DNA of 64,000 nucleotides from Paragorgia papillata (Eukaryota; Cnidaria; Anthozoa; Scleralcyonacea; Coralliidae), in NCBI GenBank assembly GCA_035771165.1, contig JAWNZC010000003.1, forward strand, positions 1,468,501 to 1,532,500, given 5' to 3'. Of the stretch, positions 21,806 through 33,094 are shown piece after piece (within the stretch, counting starts at the first letter, position 1; every line of letters begins with the position of its first letter). The notes under the pieces were generated by a model, which worked only from the letters and a program-made list of their open reading frames with translations, did not search any database and was not told the origin of the DNA. The translations under genes were made by a program, and so were the position numbers.

Positions 21806-22255
21806 ATGGATAATATTTTAAAGGAAGCAAAAAAGCATCTCAGCAAGGAAGAACTAATCAAAGCAACAAACGATACTTACTGGCTTCTTATTTACCTACA
21901 AGAGAGTACAAAAAAATTATGGGAATACGGTGCAGATAGCTCATTCTCAAAATGTTGCTGTTGTAAATACTGTATGCGTGATGCTGAACTTTGTGGATTT
22001 TGTCGCGATGATAGTAATAAAGATCAAGTTTGTTTATTCCCAGCATGTACCCAATGCATCAAAGAAATAGTTAAAAACAAAAAACCTTCAACTTTTTTTG
22101 TTTGGAAAAAGGAACATATCTTATCCGAACAGAAATCCATCAACCATTTTATAAACCAGAAGAAATACCTGATATTGATGAGACAGTCAGATACAGATGT
22201 TTAAACGAGTGCTATAAAAAACTATTACCATTTTCTATTTCAATCAATCAACCCT
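21806..22255 (+). pseudogene. Cys-rich zinc-finger-like protein, frameshifted
   Basis: ATG at 21806, preceded by an AT-rich region with two ACCATATATGG-type palindromes (21605-21720). A helical N-terminus is followed by a dense cysteine array (CCCCKYCMRDAELCGFC, then CLFPACTQCIKEI), resembling a RING or similar cross-brace finger. At about 22140 the natural coding frame shifts: the ORF ends at 22204, but another frame carries PEEIPDIDETVRYRCLNECY up to the transposon boundary at 22255. So one indel and the insertion at 22258 broke this gene. A ubiquitin-ligase or nucleic-acid-binding role is possible but unproven. Confidence 0.45.
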
Positions 22256-22621
22256 TATGCATGAGTCAATATTAACCCCCACCCCCCCCTCCCCCCCAAC
22301 CCCGGGGAAAGGTGGGGATTTGTTTTTGCCACCACCCAAATACACACCAAAGCCCCCATACCTGGGGAATGATTTCGAAAACAAAACTCAACAAATAGCC
22401 CCCTACCTGGGGCCGTCGCTGATTATAAAAGCAGATAACATAAACCGAATGTTAATAGACAGAGTTTTATTTATGAAGTAATAACAATTAACAAATAACA
22501 AATATAAACTGTTGTTCATCCAAGAAATTGTCTGAATAGGTGATCAATCTGAAATAAAGAAAATAACGAATTCGAAATTAACTAAGTGATTCTATATTAT
22601 ATATACCTTATTAGACAGTTT

Positions 22622-22743
22622 AGTGTACAGTACGGCTGGATATTTTACAAGTCATACCGTATTTTGTGGTGAGCCAAAATACAAAAAATGAGGGTGAGCC
22701 AAAATACAAAAAATGAGTAAAATATCCAGCCGTACTGTACACT
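22622..22743. repeat. 122-bp palindromic MITE
   Basis: Ends AGTGTACAGTACGGCTGG and CCAGCCGTACTGTACACT are perfect inverted repeats. Inside are two tandem copies of a 25-bp unit starting GTGAGCCAAAATAC (22668-22717). It replaces the natural C-terminus of the transposase ORF, adding a spurious hydrophobic tail. Confidence 0.75.
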
Positions 22744-25700
22744 GGTTCTTTTCAGCTTCTCTTCCTTCTTTCCCTTTAAATAAATTAACAGCTTAGGCCG
22801 CCTCTCGCTAAGGTATTTAGCATGTACTCCATTGGCACCTTTAAGAAGCCGTATTGGTTGTTGACCACACGGGGCTCCATCCACCTTTCTTATGTATACA
22901 TCCGTTGCAAGTTCCAGATTCTTGGAAAGTTGCGCTTTATCCAGACCTTTGCCTGAATAATTTGGTCCCCCAAGTGTTGATGGAATAAACAGATTACTAT
23001 GTGCTACAGATAAACAACCATTTTGAAGCTCGACACGATTCAAATAAGAACCACCGCTGTGTCTTGTTGTCACCAAAATGCACGCATTCCCCTTAGCCAG
23101 ATGCCGTTCAGCCCAATAAAATTGCACCTCTTCGTGGGAAGGAGCTTCGTCCGCACAACCGTCAACACGAATACACTCAACATCTTTGTCAGTGAACAAT
23201 GGCTGGAATTCAGTATTTTCCTCCAACATTCTCAAATCAGCTGCATGTTGTGCTGGACTTTTTTCAAAAATGGTATGTGCCTTAACAACTCCACTGCAGA
23301 CTTCTGAGGTTGTACCTGTCTCCATGAACATATATGAACTGACTTGTAACAATGCTGTGTACTTGTTAAGATAATCAGATCGTGTTGTCAGTTCTGGCTC
23401 TGAAACAGTAGAAAAGGATGCACGTTGTTTGTGAGTGAATGTGGTATCCAACCGGAACCCAGCAGCATCGTCTCTGTTCAAGGTTAGAGTTTTTCTTCCA
23501 TCTGTTAGTTGCAGATAATTCAGACTACGATACATTGCTGTTGAGTAATGAGCATCTGGATTGAATTTGATAGAAAATCCCTTGCAAGCCTTGCGACATG
23601 TTATCTTGGCAATCCCTTTATAACGCTTGGCAGACATTCTCCTGCGGTTTCTGGCAACACAGAGCTGGACAATTGTCCCATAGCCAAACTTGGTATCATA
23701 CTTTTTTTCAAGGTGTTCCTTAATTCGGCCATAGGTCACTCGCTGCCCGGGTTGCTCAGTAGTTTTGCCATATGTGAAGGTCAAAACCCCTGTCCGTCTC
23801 CATGCATCCGCCCCGACTTTCCTTTCTCTGACAAAGTTTTCAATATCTGATCCAATGTTGGGATACTTGTTGAGAACTCTTGATACCCTGTTTGGCAGTT
23901 TTCTCTTCAATAGACTGGCGGCTGCAACGGCTTTAGCAGCTTTTATGTGTGCCTTTTTTCTGTAAATCTTCCTTTGCTTGATAATCATATTTCTTGCTGC
24001 CTCAGAGTCAAGATCAGTAACATCTAACCAATCATCTGGGTTAACACTGTCGCTTTCATCGCTACTATCGATATCTTGATCTGAAGTTTGAGAGCATAGT
24101 CCATTCGATTCTGTCACAAGTAATCCTTGCTTAGATTGTTCGATGGGACCTTCTTCGTTGATAATTGGATCACGAGATTCACCATTTCCGGAATTCCAGT
24201 CATCAGAGTGAACTGCATCAGCATCCTCTGTGGCTGTGCCATCTGACTCTGATTCTGATTCATCATCTGGGACAGGGATACCTAATGCCCTCAAAGAAGC
24301 TACGTTCTCTGCTTGAGATAGTTCCAGGATGCTTTTTCTAATAGACTCTGCCGTTGAAATGGCGTCCATTATCTTTTCTTCGTGACCATGGAAATTCTCG
24401 AATCCATAAATTTTTCTTGCTTCCTTGGAACTCATACCTTGGCTTTTACATGCCGTATATTTAATCAACAAGCGATCGCTTTCTGACGAAGCAAGTTTAC
24501 ATAATAAGGACAAACTTTCCCGTGGTAAATTTGTTACAGCTGGCTTTGACTTATTTGAATTGTTCTGTGAAAACAGAAAGTGCTCAATTGATTTGCAGAA
24601 TGTCAACATATCTACTCCTTGTCGTAGTTCTGTGACATAAAGTCTTTGTGAACCTGGCCCTGCGATCTGCATTTCGAATACTACCACTGGGAGCTGCATC
24701 AGTCTTCTGATTGCTTTATCAGATTGATATTTAACATCAAACAAGCTTCTAAAGAGTGTCGACACCTCACAAATCCCTTCATTATTTAGGATTTCCGTTG
24801 CAATCTGCAACAGTGGTGAACATTTATTACAGTTTTCCAACTTGGAATCATGGTTCTTTGCTTTGCAGTAAAGTTCTCTAGCTTTTCTAAACTCGGATAA
24901 AGTCAAGTCATCGATGTTAGATATGTAAATGCCTGTCTGCGGACGTTTGGCCGATTTTGCAAAATCTGCATGTTTCAAATAACGGAGCAGCAACTCATCT
25001 TCTTCGACAAACATGGCACAATCTTTAAATTGGTTAGAACAATGGACTCTGTCACTGGTATCAACAACATCTGAGTTGGAAGCCCCAGATCCTAGTAATC
25101 TGGGGCTTGATTGACTAAAAAATGTTCTGTCTCTAAGTTGTCTTCGTTGTTGCTGAACTTCGCCGAGGTATCGTCACAGTCAGGTGTACACTCCCTACTT
25201 GATGTTGCTCTTGAATTCAAACTTTCTGAACATGCAGATGTGGTCAATGAAGAACTGTTGTTCTCATCAGGAATCAACAAAAGGCATTCTGACAGTTCAC
25301 TTGGATTAGAAGTATCACTTTCTGTGGCAGAAACACCTGTAGCTTGATTTGCATGTTGGACAAAAAATGATGACATGTCCCTTTGTTTTGACATTTCCTC
25401 TGACTGACTGGTACATGTCGCTTTGGCTTTTCGTGCACGGCGATATGCTTTTGATTTTGTTTCCTTGGACTTAAGGACTGACAGCTCTTCAGTTAGTTTC
25501 CGCTTTTCTTTACGTTTTTCACTGATTTGTTCAAGGACTTGTGCGGCTTGTGAATACTTCTCTGTATTGGCAAGCTTTGCTCTTTCACTATGCAGAAGAC
25601 TCATTAGCTTGTCCACCGTCTCAATATCCTCACCAAGTTCGCAAATCTTGCTCTGTCGCATCTCTTCTGACAGCTTCTTCCTCCTTTCTCTAGCATTGCT

Positions 25701-26520
25701 GTTGTCTTCCGTATCTGTACCAAACACAACTGAGCGGCTTTTCTTCTTGGCATAGTTGTAACCTGATGAGTCAAGCTTCTTCCGAGCTAGATCGATCAGT
25801 TTCCCTCTATTATTGACAAGGTTCGCGTCTTCCAAGCAAAGCGTGTAGGCAGCATCATTCATACTCTTTTGATACCTAGTCAAATCCTTTTTACTGTATA
25901 TAGCAGAGCCGGCCCTTATCTTTTCCTTGTCTACTTCGACAGAGATTGTTTCAATAACGTCTTCATTAACCTAAACAAAAGTTTGTAGTTTAATTTGAGT
26001 AACGGAACCCAAGTGGTTTCATTTTTTATATACACTGTACTGTATATCACGTGCTGACGAGCCCCAATGAGGGCAAAACAGCTGTCCGTGGTTGCGGAAT
26101 GACCTAGACACGGCTTGATTAGTTGTCAGTCTGTGCTCACAGTCAGACTCGCATGAGAAATCAATGAGTCATTCTAATGACAAAATACTGTTTGAGTAAT
26201 TGTCTTTTAGAGCAGTGTGGTATATCCCACATCTTATCTTTGAGATTATGTATTATACAGTAGATTAACAATTGAGATTTAAAAGCAATGCTCAGGGATT
26301 TAGAGCACATCAAGGGCAATTAATATATTTACATGTAAGGGATTGAGTGAGGGACCTGTATGACCTGTAAACCTCACATCAAACTGTAGTATTTAAAGTA
26401 ATGATACAGTTGGACTGTCTACAGTACCTTGAGTTCTGGACCAAGTTGGCCAAGATTATTTGTTAATGTTAACTGCCCTGTGCTATGGATGTTCACTCCA
26501 AGGACATTACAGAAAGATGA
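22744..26520 (-). pseudogene. Transposase-like protein of the unnamed family (about 1070 residues)
   Basis: Main exon 22744-25970, with an acceptor at 25971 and an upstream exon at 26428-26520 (GT-AG, encodes NIHSTGQLTLTNNLGQLGPE). The N-terminal part (25092-25970) has TRYQKSMNDAAYTLCLEDAN and a long coiled coil. A frame change in a CCCC run near 25085 separates it from the C-terminal part (from 25014). That part has an acidic Ser-rich linker, then GADAWRRTGVLTFTYGK, HLEKKYDTKFGYGTIVQLC, and a putative catalytic half with VDGCADEAPSHEEVQFYW, HSGGSYLNRVELQNG and NLFIPSTLGG. The D...DE..H.E spacing and conserved SYLNRVELQNGC motif suggest an RNase H-fold transposase. I recognise relatives in invertebrate genomes but cannot name the superfamily. 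A second relic is at 33095-33928. Confidence 0.6.
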
Positions 26521-29257
26521 CTGCAATGAAAGGAAATTCAAACTCATTTTATATGTGTATTTGACTGAAAGATGCAATACTTTCCTGCTACAAGTTACAG
26601 TACAATTGGATACATTATTGCCTTTAATTTTATTTTAGTTCAATTTGACTGCACTAAAACTCCATAATGAAATTTGACTGCACTAAAACGTTGTGGATTC
26701 GGACAGAATTACAACTACATTTGATTATTATTTCAATAAAGATGGTCAGGATTGTAAAATTTACAGTAGTCACCTTTCTTTTTTGCTCTGGCAATACTCC
26801 TACTTCATCTCCATGTTCAGGGTATGTTGCCTTTATGAAGCAAATTATGAGATTACATTTAATGTTTGCAGCAGAAAGAAATTATTATTAGAATAAACCA
26901 GCATAACATGTTATGCAAAGTACCAAATTTAAAACAAAACAGTTTTTGTGTATACTAAGTTTTCAAATTTAAAAGTCAAAACATATACAGTAATAACTAA
27001 TCAAATAAATAGGCTCCCATGAACGTACTTTGGATTACAAGTACATGTAGATACATGAGGTTGTTTGTTATAGTGAGAAAATTGTGAGTGTGATGGATAT
27101 ATACTTTATGACCAAACCGGGACTAGTTGCAAAAAATTCAACTATCATGCCTTCCAGCTGGGAATTGAATCTGTGACCCTGAGAATGTACAGTTCATCAG
27201 TGCTCTGACTGAGCACTATACAACCTGGTGTAAACCCATTAGTTGAGTCTAAATGCCAGTATTATCTGTAATATACCATGTAGATACATGTCTGTTTAGC
27301 AAATTTAAAAAAATATCATGAACAAGTTTAAATAATCAAGAATCTCTCTTACCTTTCTTTTGTTGACAGGTTGACAATCATATGTTTCTTGGTTGAACTA
27401 AGGTATTTTAACAAGAACACAAACTTAGTTAACTAAACCATCAGAGAAACTTGACTAAAGCGAATTAAGAAAGAAAGCTTTCAATACACTGTCAATACTC
27501 GTCTGTGGTTTAGATTTTGCTAATTTTGAAATAATTATGTTTAAATGTTTAAGTTGTTTTAAATCCAAATACCTTTGTTGCAGTACACCATGTTTGTTTT
27601 AAATTCATAGCCTGCTACCCCCAAAGCGCAAAGCATTGTGGGATTGGGAAAGTAGAGAATGGAATCTGTTTTATCAACCAGTTTTCCAAACAGTGAGGGG
27701 GACATACCTCGCTCCACACATACCACCCCACCACTGAAATTGGTGCACAGTTGTATATTAAATTACTGTATTGTTTGTTGAATAAATAATTACCTGTTTT
27801 TTAATATGGCTCAGTATGCCAATTATGTCACCAATAACATTGATGCCCATCTCTTGCAACATTGGTTTTGTAATTTCCGAGAGATGCCTTTCTTGTATCC
27901 TTGAATAGATAAAAATACAAAAATTAAATACCCCTCCCACAGAAAACAATTTGCCTGGTATCTCCCAGTCCCCACCCCCTGGATTTTTCTAAATGGCAAA
28001 AATTTAAGCATAATATATGGACCATTTGAATTCCCCTCATCCCTGGAATTTCCACTTGCCTTCCATGAGGTGGGTATGGATATTTTCTGGAACTACACAT
28101 TAACTGATTAAGCATCAATTGAATTTAAGATTTTGCTCAATGAAAATAAATGTACACTCTGGCAGTGTCACATGCAAGCTATTCATGTTAAATTTTACAT
28201 AATACAAACCACTTTTTTAGATATTTTTATGAGAACCAATATTTATACATCTACCTGTTTTCATTAAAAATTTGGGCATATCTGCCTGTACTATCACTCG
28301 CCACACCACAACCAACAAAGAATTTTTCCCAATCCATATTCTCTTAAAAAATCAATATAAGGAACTGGTCAAGATCCAGACTACAAACATGTGTGGAGAA
28401 TGCCTTCTCCATATATGTCCTTTAAATAAACATACAGACAACTGTACAACACACTATCTACACAAACTTTGAGATATTGTACCTATATATAGTATATCTG
28501 AACAATATTTATGACATTTGAGTATTTATAAAAATCTATTTTCAATAGGCAGTGTTTTAAAAATATTGGGTATATACAAATCTAAATGGTTGTGTTTTAT
28601 TAAATACTGGTCTTATTACTGGTGTACTGCCAAGAGCAAGGCTTTTGAGCAAGGGCCTTCACAAACCATGAGGTCACAGCTAATAATATAATAATAGTTT
28701 ATAAACATTTATAGGAGAAAATCGAAATGTCAGTTTGCTGTTGTGCAGTTCAGTGTGTTCAGTGTTTGAGTGTTTCGTCCATATCCAAGACCAAATACAC
28801 TTCACGCTACTGTTTTTCTTTGTTTTATAAACTATGAGTCTATTAATGAGGATTGTTTCGTCTTGTAAAGGTATGCATTAATGCATATTATTAAAATATA
28901 ATTTATATCCTTTGATCCTTCTTATGAATTATTAACGAGTTTGTGAGTGAATGCTCCTTTTTAATATACATATTGTGAGACGGCCAAAATTTTATTAATA
29001 TTAGTAAAAAATACTATAAATAGATATGTAAAAGACAACTTACCCGAGAAAATAGAATTTCAAACTGGCGATCCTCTGCTGGCGATCCAAAAGGATGAAA
29101 ATATCCGATGCCTAGCTCGTGGCTTCTATTAAGCTTTCTTGTGTACGGCTGCTGACCATAAAGACTGCAGACACTATACGAAGCCCCTACCATAGCCCCT
29201 ACCCCTGGGGATCCCCAAGAGCCTTGGGAACACATTCCCATCAAATCCCCTATTCCC
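26521..29257. other. 5' introns and leader of the unnamed transposon
   Basis: AT-rich sequence between the identified exon and the right TIR. Additional short exons are likely (for example around 26775-26825 and 28260-28330) but I cannot define them. No independent gene seen. Confidence 0.4.
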
Positions 29258-29320
29258 CCTACTATCCCCACCTTTCCCCAGGGTGGGGGGGGGGGGTGGG
29301 GGTTAATATTGACTGATGCA
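29258..29320 (-). repeat. Right TIR of the unnamed transposon
   Basis: ATCCCCACCTTTCCCC followed by a G-rich tract and GGTTAATATTGACTGATGCA, the inverted counterpart of 22258-22318 with length differences in the C/G run. Confidence 0.75.
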
Positions 29321-29334
29321 TTACTTCCCTTGAA

Positions 29335-29525
29335 AAAACAAGATACTTGGATAAAGCATTCGTAGTAAACAACATTCCATTCATTAATACTTGGAAATGG
29401 AATACTTAGAAAATGATTCGTAGTAAACAACATTCCATTCATTTAATACTTGGAAATCAAATACTTAGAAATGAACCGTTTTTTGAGTAAACAACATTCC
29501 AATCATTAACCTTTGGAAATCATAT
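29335..29525. repeat. About 62-bp tandem repeat, three copies
   Basis: Three successive units share GTAAACAACATTCC and an ATACTTGGAAAT core with drift between copies. Noncoding. Lies at the boundary where the virus-like block resumes. Confidence 0.7.
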
Positions 29526-29705
29526 GATGTTTTTTTTAAAACATACCATATATGGAATACAATAACTATATAATGAAAGTAGATTAGCAATAGAAAGAAA
29601 GAAATACATATTTGTTTACAATGAATACAACCTGTAAACTTTTCTTATTCTTATTCTCTCTCTACATACTATTATTATATTTTTTGTATTTTTATTAAAA
29701 GAAAT

Positions 29706-29870
29706 AACTTTTTTACTTTACTCGGAAATCGAATACTTGGAAAAAAAAAATTTTATAATCAGATTAACGAGTTAAAAAGATTAAATTTATTTTTACTTTA
29801 CTCGGAAATTGAATGCTTGGAAAAAAAATTTTTATAATCAGATTAACAACGAGTTAAAAAGATTAAATTT
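29706..29870. repeat. About 82-bp tandem duplication
   Basis: Two units sharing TTTACTTTACTCGGAAAT, ACTTGGAAAAAAAA or its variant, and TATAATCAGATTAAC. Located just upstream of the small ORF at 29946, so it could be promoter-proximal. Confidence 0.7.
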
Positions 29871-29945
29871 GAAATTCAAACTCAAAACAACTCTGCTTTC
29901 AAAGAGAAGAAGAACCTCAAAACTTTTCTGAACTCAAACCAAGCT

Positions 29946-30209
29946 ATGAATCAAAGAACTCAAACTCCAACTAAATTTCAATCAATGGATGTTGATGTAT
30001 ATTACAATCAGACATGGATAACAGAGAATCAATTGTTTGAAGATTGGTTGGTAAAGATACCAGGAGATGAATGGTGGATAGCAAAATGGTCAATTGAAGG
30101 CAAATCATGCGTGACCCGAAACAGACTAGCTAAAAACTTCAAAGAAATATACTTTATTAGAAGTGAAGTGTATGGTGAAGAAAAACCAGGCCGCAAAACG
30201 GAAGCATAA
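29946..30209 (+). CDS. Unknown 87-residue protein
   Basis: ATG at 29946 after an A-rich leader. The product is rich in Trp and Tyr (DEWWIAKWSIEGKSC) with a basic C-terminus. It follows two tandem repeats that could hold its promoter. A continuing open frame after the stop (YKDKLYRSEVDKQDYKD) runs into the next tandem repeat, so a nonsense change may have shortened it. No family recognised. Confidence 0.4.
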   Translation: MNQRTQTPTKFQSMDVDVYYNQTWITENQLFEDWLVKIPGDEWWIAKWSIEGKSCVTRNRLAKNFKEIYFIRSEVYGEEKPGRKTEA

Positions 30210-30241
30210 AGAGACATACGATACAAGGACAAATTATATAG

Positions 30242-30495
30242 AAGCGAAGTCGATAAACAAGATTACAAAGACAATTATAAAACTTTTCTATTAATGTGAA
30301 AGAGGTGACAATTTTTTATATTTCTATTATTGTAAAAGAGCTTATATATGTTCTACAACTAAATCATTTGTTCAGCGAAGTCGATAAACAAGATTACAAA
30401 GACAATTATAAAACTTTTCTATTAATGTGACAATTTTTTATATTTCTATTATTGTAAAAGAGCTAATATATGTTCTACAACTAAATCATTTGTTC
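30242..30495. repeat. About 125-130-bp tandem duplication
   Basis: Two nearly identical units beginning AGCGAAGTCGATAAACAAGA and ending CAACTAAATCATTTGTTC. The first has an extra GTGAAAGAG segment. High identity indicates a recent duplication. Confidence 0.8.
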
Positions 30496-30528
30496 ATTGT
30501 TGTTGTTATTTTTTATTCATTGTTTCTT

Positions 30529-30738
30529 TTATTCTGACTTCTTTTCCTTTTCCAATAGTATAGTTGAACCATCCTTCAAATGTACAACTGTTTTTTCCTC
30601 ATATTCGCAAAAGCAACATCCTTCCTTCGGTTTGACTTCTTCTTTAACCCTTTCGTTTACTTCATCAGCACGATGTGTCTGGACATAACACAGAAACAAA
30701 CAAAAAATAATAGCTGTAGCATACATGTATTTCCACAT
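30529..30738 (-). CDS. Small putative secreted or membrane protein
   Basis: ATG at 30736-30738 (a second Met lies five codons in). The N-terminus ATAIIFCLFLCYVQTHRADE has the form of a signal peptide with a likely cleavage near QTHRA. The remainder is Glu/Lys-rich with a CCFC cluster. 69 residues, no stop. It sits in the virus-like block, so a secreted accessory protein is possible. No homologue recognised. Confidence 0.4.
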   Translation of the reverse strand: MWKYMYATAIIFCLFLCYVQTHRADEVNERVKEEVKPKEGCCFCEYEEKTVVHLKDGSTILLEKEKKSE

Positions 30739-30986
30739 ATTCTCTTGAGTATTTCAAAGAAACACGCAAGCAAGGTAAAAAACATAATGAATGGAAACAA
30801 AAACAACTTGCACTTTTATATATTCGTAAATCATTCTAAAAAACCACTAATAAATAAATAAAATCGGCTTAAAAAAGCTAAACGATAATTACATAAAACC
30901 CCAAATAAGGTCATAAAAGGTAAAAAAAGTATAAAAAAATAACAATTAAGAAGATACGCAGTTTTTATTTTTTCACTCGCAACAAA

Positions 30987-31577
30987 ATGGAGGCAATCGA
31001 AACATCGTTTAATAAGGATAAATGCACTACTTGTACCAATGAATTTAAAAGACTACCATCAGGACTACTACACAGATGGCGTGAAACTTATCAACAATAT
31101 CTATACAAGCTGACAGATGAAATATCTCCAGGATTCCCTATGTTCAAGTTTGTTATGAACTTTCCAAATGAAGGCACATTAAAAAAATGGTGTGAAACAA
31201 ATGGATTAACTAGTTCAAAAGACTACATTCTAGTATATAGACCGAATCGATATACTCTATTTACAAAAACAAACTATGATGTTGAACACACCATTACCCT
31301 AACAACATACAGTTGTCTTTGATGGATTACAACCGCTGTAGAGAGTGAAAATGCAATATTAGACTATCAACTTGCATTGCAAACTGAATGTAGTTTTTTA
31401 ATCGAACTTGCGATAGAAATGAAGAATAGAATGAAATGTAATAAAATTCTAAAACTTATATTATCAACTACATGTAAACATGATAACAAAAAAAATTATG
31501 AAAGGATCATAGCAAAAAGAAGAAATAAAAGGAAAAGACAACAAGAAGAAGAAATGGAAGAAGTTAATTTCAATTGA
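30987..31577 (+). pseudogene. Unknown 196-codon protein with an internal TGA
   Basis: ATG at 30987. The frame reads through CTTCTNEFKRLPSG-type N-terminal cysteines (DKCTTCTNEFKRLPSGLLHR) and a PGFPMFKFVMNFPNEG segment to a TGA at 31320-31322. It then continues in the same frame to 31577, ending in a Lys/Arg/Glu-rich helix (KRRNKRKRQQEEEMEE). Continuity of the frame argues for one gene with a nonsense mutation. The basic tail could be a nuclear localisation signal. Function unknown. Confidence 0.4.
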
Positions 31578-31819
31578 AGTATGTAAAATATCACCTTTCC
31601 TAATTGTTGTTCTTTTTCATCTTTATTTGTTTTATTACACTCATCAAACAAACATTTCATCATTTCTGGATTACTATTAAAATAATCAGCAAGACGAATA
31701 CAAACACTTTTCCCATACTCCTCCTTCTTACACGCTTACATTTCAAAACAAAAAAAAGGTACACATTTTTTTTATTTCATTCTCTTTTATAGCCTCACAC
31801 TAAAATTGTTTTTTTTTAG

Positions 31820-31975
31820 ATGATACATTTTTGTATTAGCTGTTCTCGTGAAATTCAACACGAAAGTCTACAGTGTTACTTTACATGTCACAAATGCGAA
31901 GTTTATATAATTTTTTGTAGAGATTGTTCAAATTGTTGTCCTCAAAAAGTTAAGGTTAAAGTCTTTAAGATGTAA
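31820..31975 (+). CDS. 51-residue Cys-rich zinc-finger-like protein
   Basis: ATG at 31820-31822, stop at 31973-31975. Cysteine pattern CISC...CYFTCHKC...FCRDCSNCCP gives three CxxC-type pairs, enough for one or two zinc sites. It ends in a basic VKVKVFKM tail. A T-rich tract with AG directly precedes the ATG, so this could be a terminal exon. It is composition-matched to the virus-like block. No named family. Confidence 0.4.
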   Translation: MIHFCISCSREIQHESLQCYFTCHKCEVYIIFCRDCSNCCPQKVKVKVFKM

Positions 31976-32075
31976 TTGTATAGAAAGACAACAACATTGG
32001 TGGAAAAGATACCATCTTTAAAACAATATTTGTAAATAAAATATAAAATGAAATACATTTTTTTTTGACCTACTC

Positions 32076-32450
32076 TCATATCTCCTTCAATTTTAACATA
32101 TAATCTTCATAAAACACAACTTTTCCCCAAAACTTATCAAAATCAATTTTTTTCAAAGTGTCTAAAGTACAATAATACCCAAAAGGACAACCATGATATT
32201 TATCTGGTTCTACTGCAGAAACCACTTCAAAAAAAAGTTCCATATTTTTTTCTTCTCCAATAATATCTTTAATAATTTCCTCATTGTCTTCCCCTCCACG
32301 TATGATAACCTCCTCTCCACCACGTAAAATCAAATTACTATTGGGATAAAATTCACTAAAATAATTTAATTGTTCAACTGAGAAAAACTTAGCTGACTCC
32401 CATCCGTTCACCCATTTTTTTAGACTGTCTTTCGAATAAACATAAAAAAC
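32076..32450 (-). pseudogene. Unknown protein fragment, 5' end missing
   Basis: The frame is open from a stop near 32455 to 32076 without an ATG (the nearest start would be GTG at 32411). It includes SLKKWVNGWESAKFF and two acidic GGE-type repeats (LRGGEEVIIRGGEDNEE). The C-terminal half contains CPFGYYC. It is probably the end of a longer virus-block gene whose start was lost near 32455. The region from 32456 to 32812 holds only T-rich low-complexity sequence with ACATAT.TTTTCTTCTTTTAACC repeats. Confidence 0.35.
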
Positions 32451-32812
32451 AATTTAAATATTTTTTTTCTTCTTTTTTACATATATTTTCTTCTTTTAAC
32501 CATGTGGTCTTCTTTTTTACATATTTTTTCTTCTTTTAACCATATATGGAGAAATCCTTATTTTACTCCAAAAAATAAATTAAAATTATTTTTTCTCCCT
32601 TTTTTTTTGGTAGAAAATAAATAGAAAAATTTAAAAAAACAACTATATGTACACAATAAATTATATAGTTTTTTCATTTTTATTTTGTATTCCTATCTGT
32701 ATAATCGCATTTACTACTTCTACATAAAAAATTAAAAAAAAAAAACTTTTTTCTCTAAAAAAATCAAAAAAAATCTTTTTTTAAATTTTTTTACACACGT
32801 ACAACAAAATAA

Positions 32813-32886
32813 CCCACAGGAACCAAAGTGGAAAGGTGCTGGTTGTACATGTACCAGTTGATCCGGGTTCGACTCCCGGCTGTGGG
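32813..32886 (+). tRNA. tRNA-like gene or tRNA-derived SINE head
   Basis: A perfect 7-bp acceptor stem (CCCACAG at 32813-32819 with CTGTGGG at 32880-32886), a perfect T arm CCGGG-TTCGACT-CCCGG with a good B box (GGTTCGACTCC), and an ACC/GGT D stem. The anticodon arm CTGGT...ACCAG has a nine-base loop and the A box is poor, so decoding is doubtful. It may be a tRNA pseudogene or the head of a SINE. A (CA)n repeat follows at 32891-32912. Confidence 0.5.
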
Positions 32887-33094
32887 AAAATACACACACA
32901 CACACACACACACAAACAAACAAAACGCCACACCCCACAATGAATTAATTAAAATAAATAAACAGCCAACACTCACTCTCTAGCACCCTCCGTCCAAAAG
33001 TGAAATTAATTTATTCATACTGAGCCGTGATTGGTTAATCACTAGTACCCAATCTCCAATACATTAAAAAAATTCACATTTATTAGTACACTAC

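Larger units (their letters stand above)
22258..29320 (-). mobile_element. Large DNA transposon of an unnamed family with C-rich TIRs
   Basis: Inverted ends TGCATGAGTCAATATTAACC (left) and TGCATCAGTCAATATTAACC (right, minus strand) continue into matching CCCCCACCCCC tracts and a GGGGAAAGGTGGGGAT block, about 60 bp in all. The flanks show TTA at 22255-22257 and 29321-29323. Because ATGCAT at both ends is itself palindromic, a 6-bp ATGCAT duplication with shorter TIRs is equally possible. The 7063-bp element carries one multi-exon minus-strand gene. I cannot assign a superfamily. Confidence 0.75.

Noticed and set aside
22645..22743. Hydrophobic C-terminal tail of the large transposase
   Set aside because: Encoded by a 122-bp palindromic MITE inserted at the end of the gene, so not a real membrane segment.
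29335..30495. CRISPR array
   Set aside because: Tandem units lack regular short repeats with unique spacers and the DNA is eukaryotic.
32732..32976. Open frames rich in Val/Cys
   Set aside because: Antisense of the (CA)n repeat and the tRNA-like gene.
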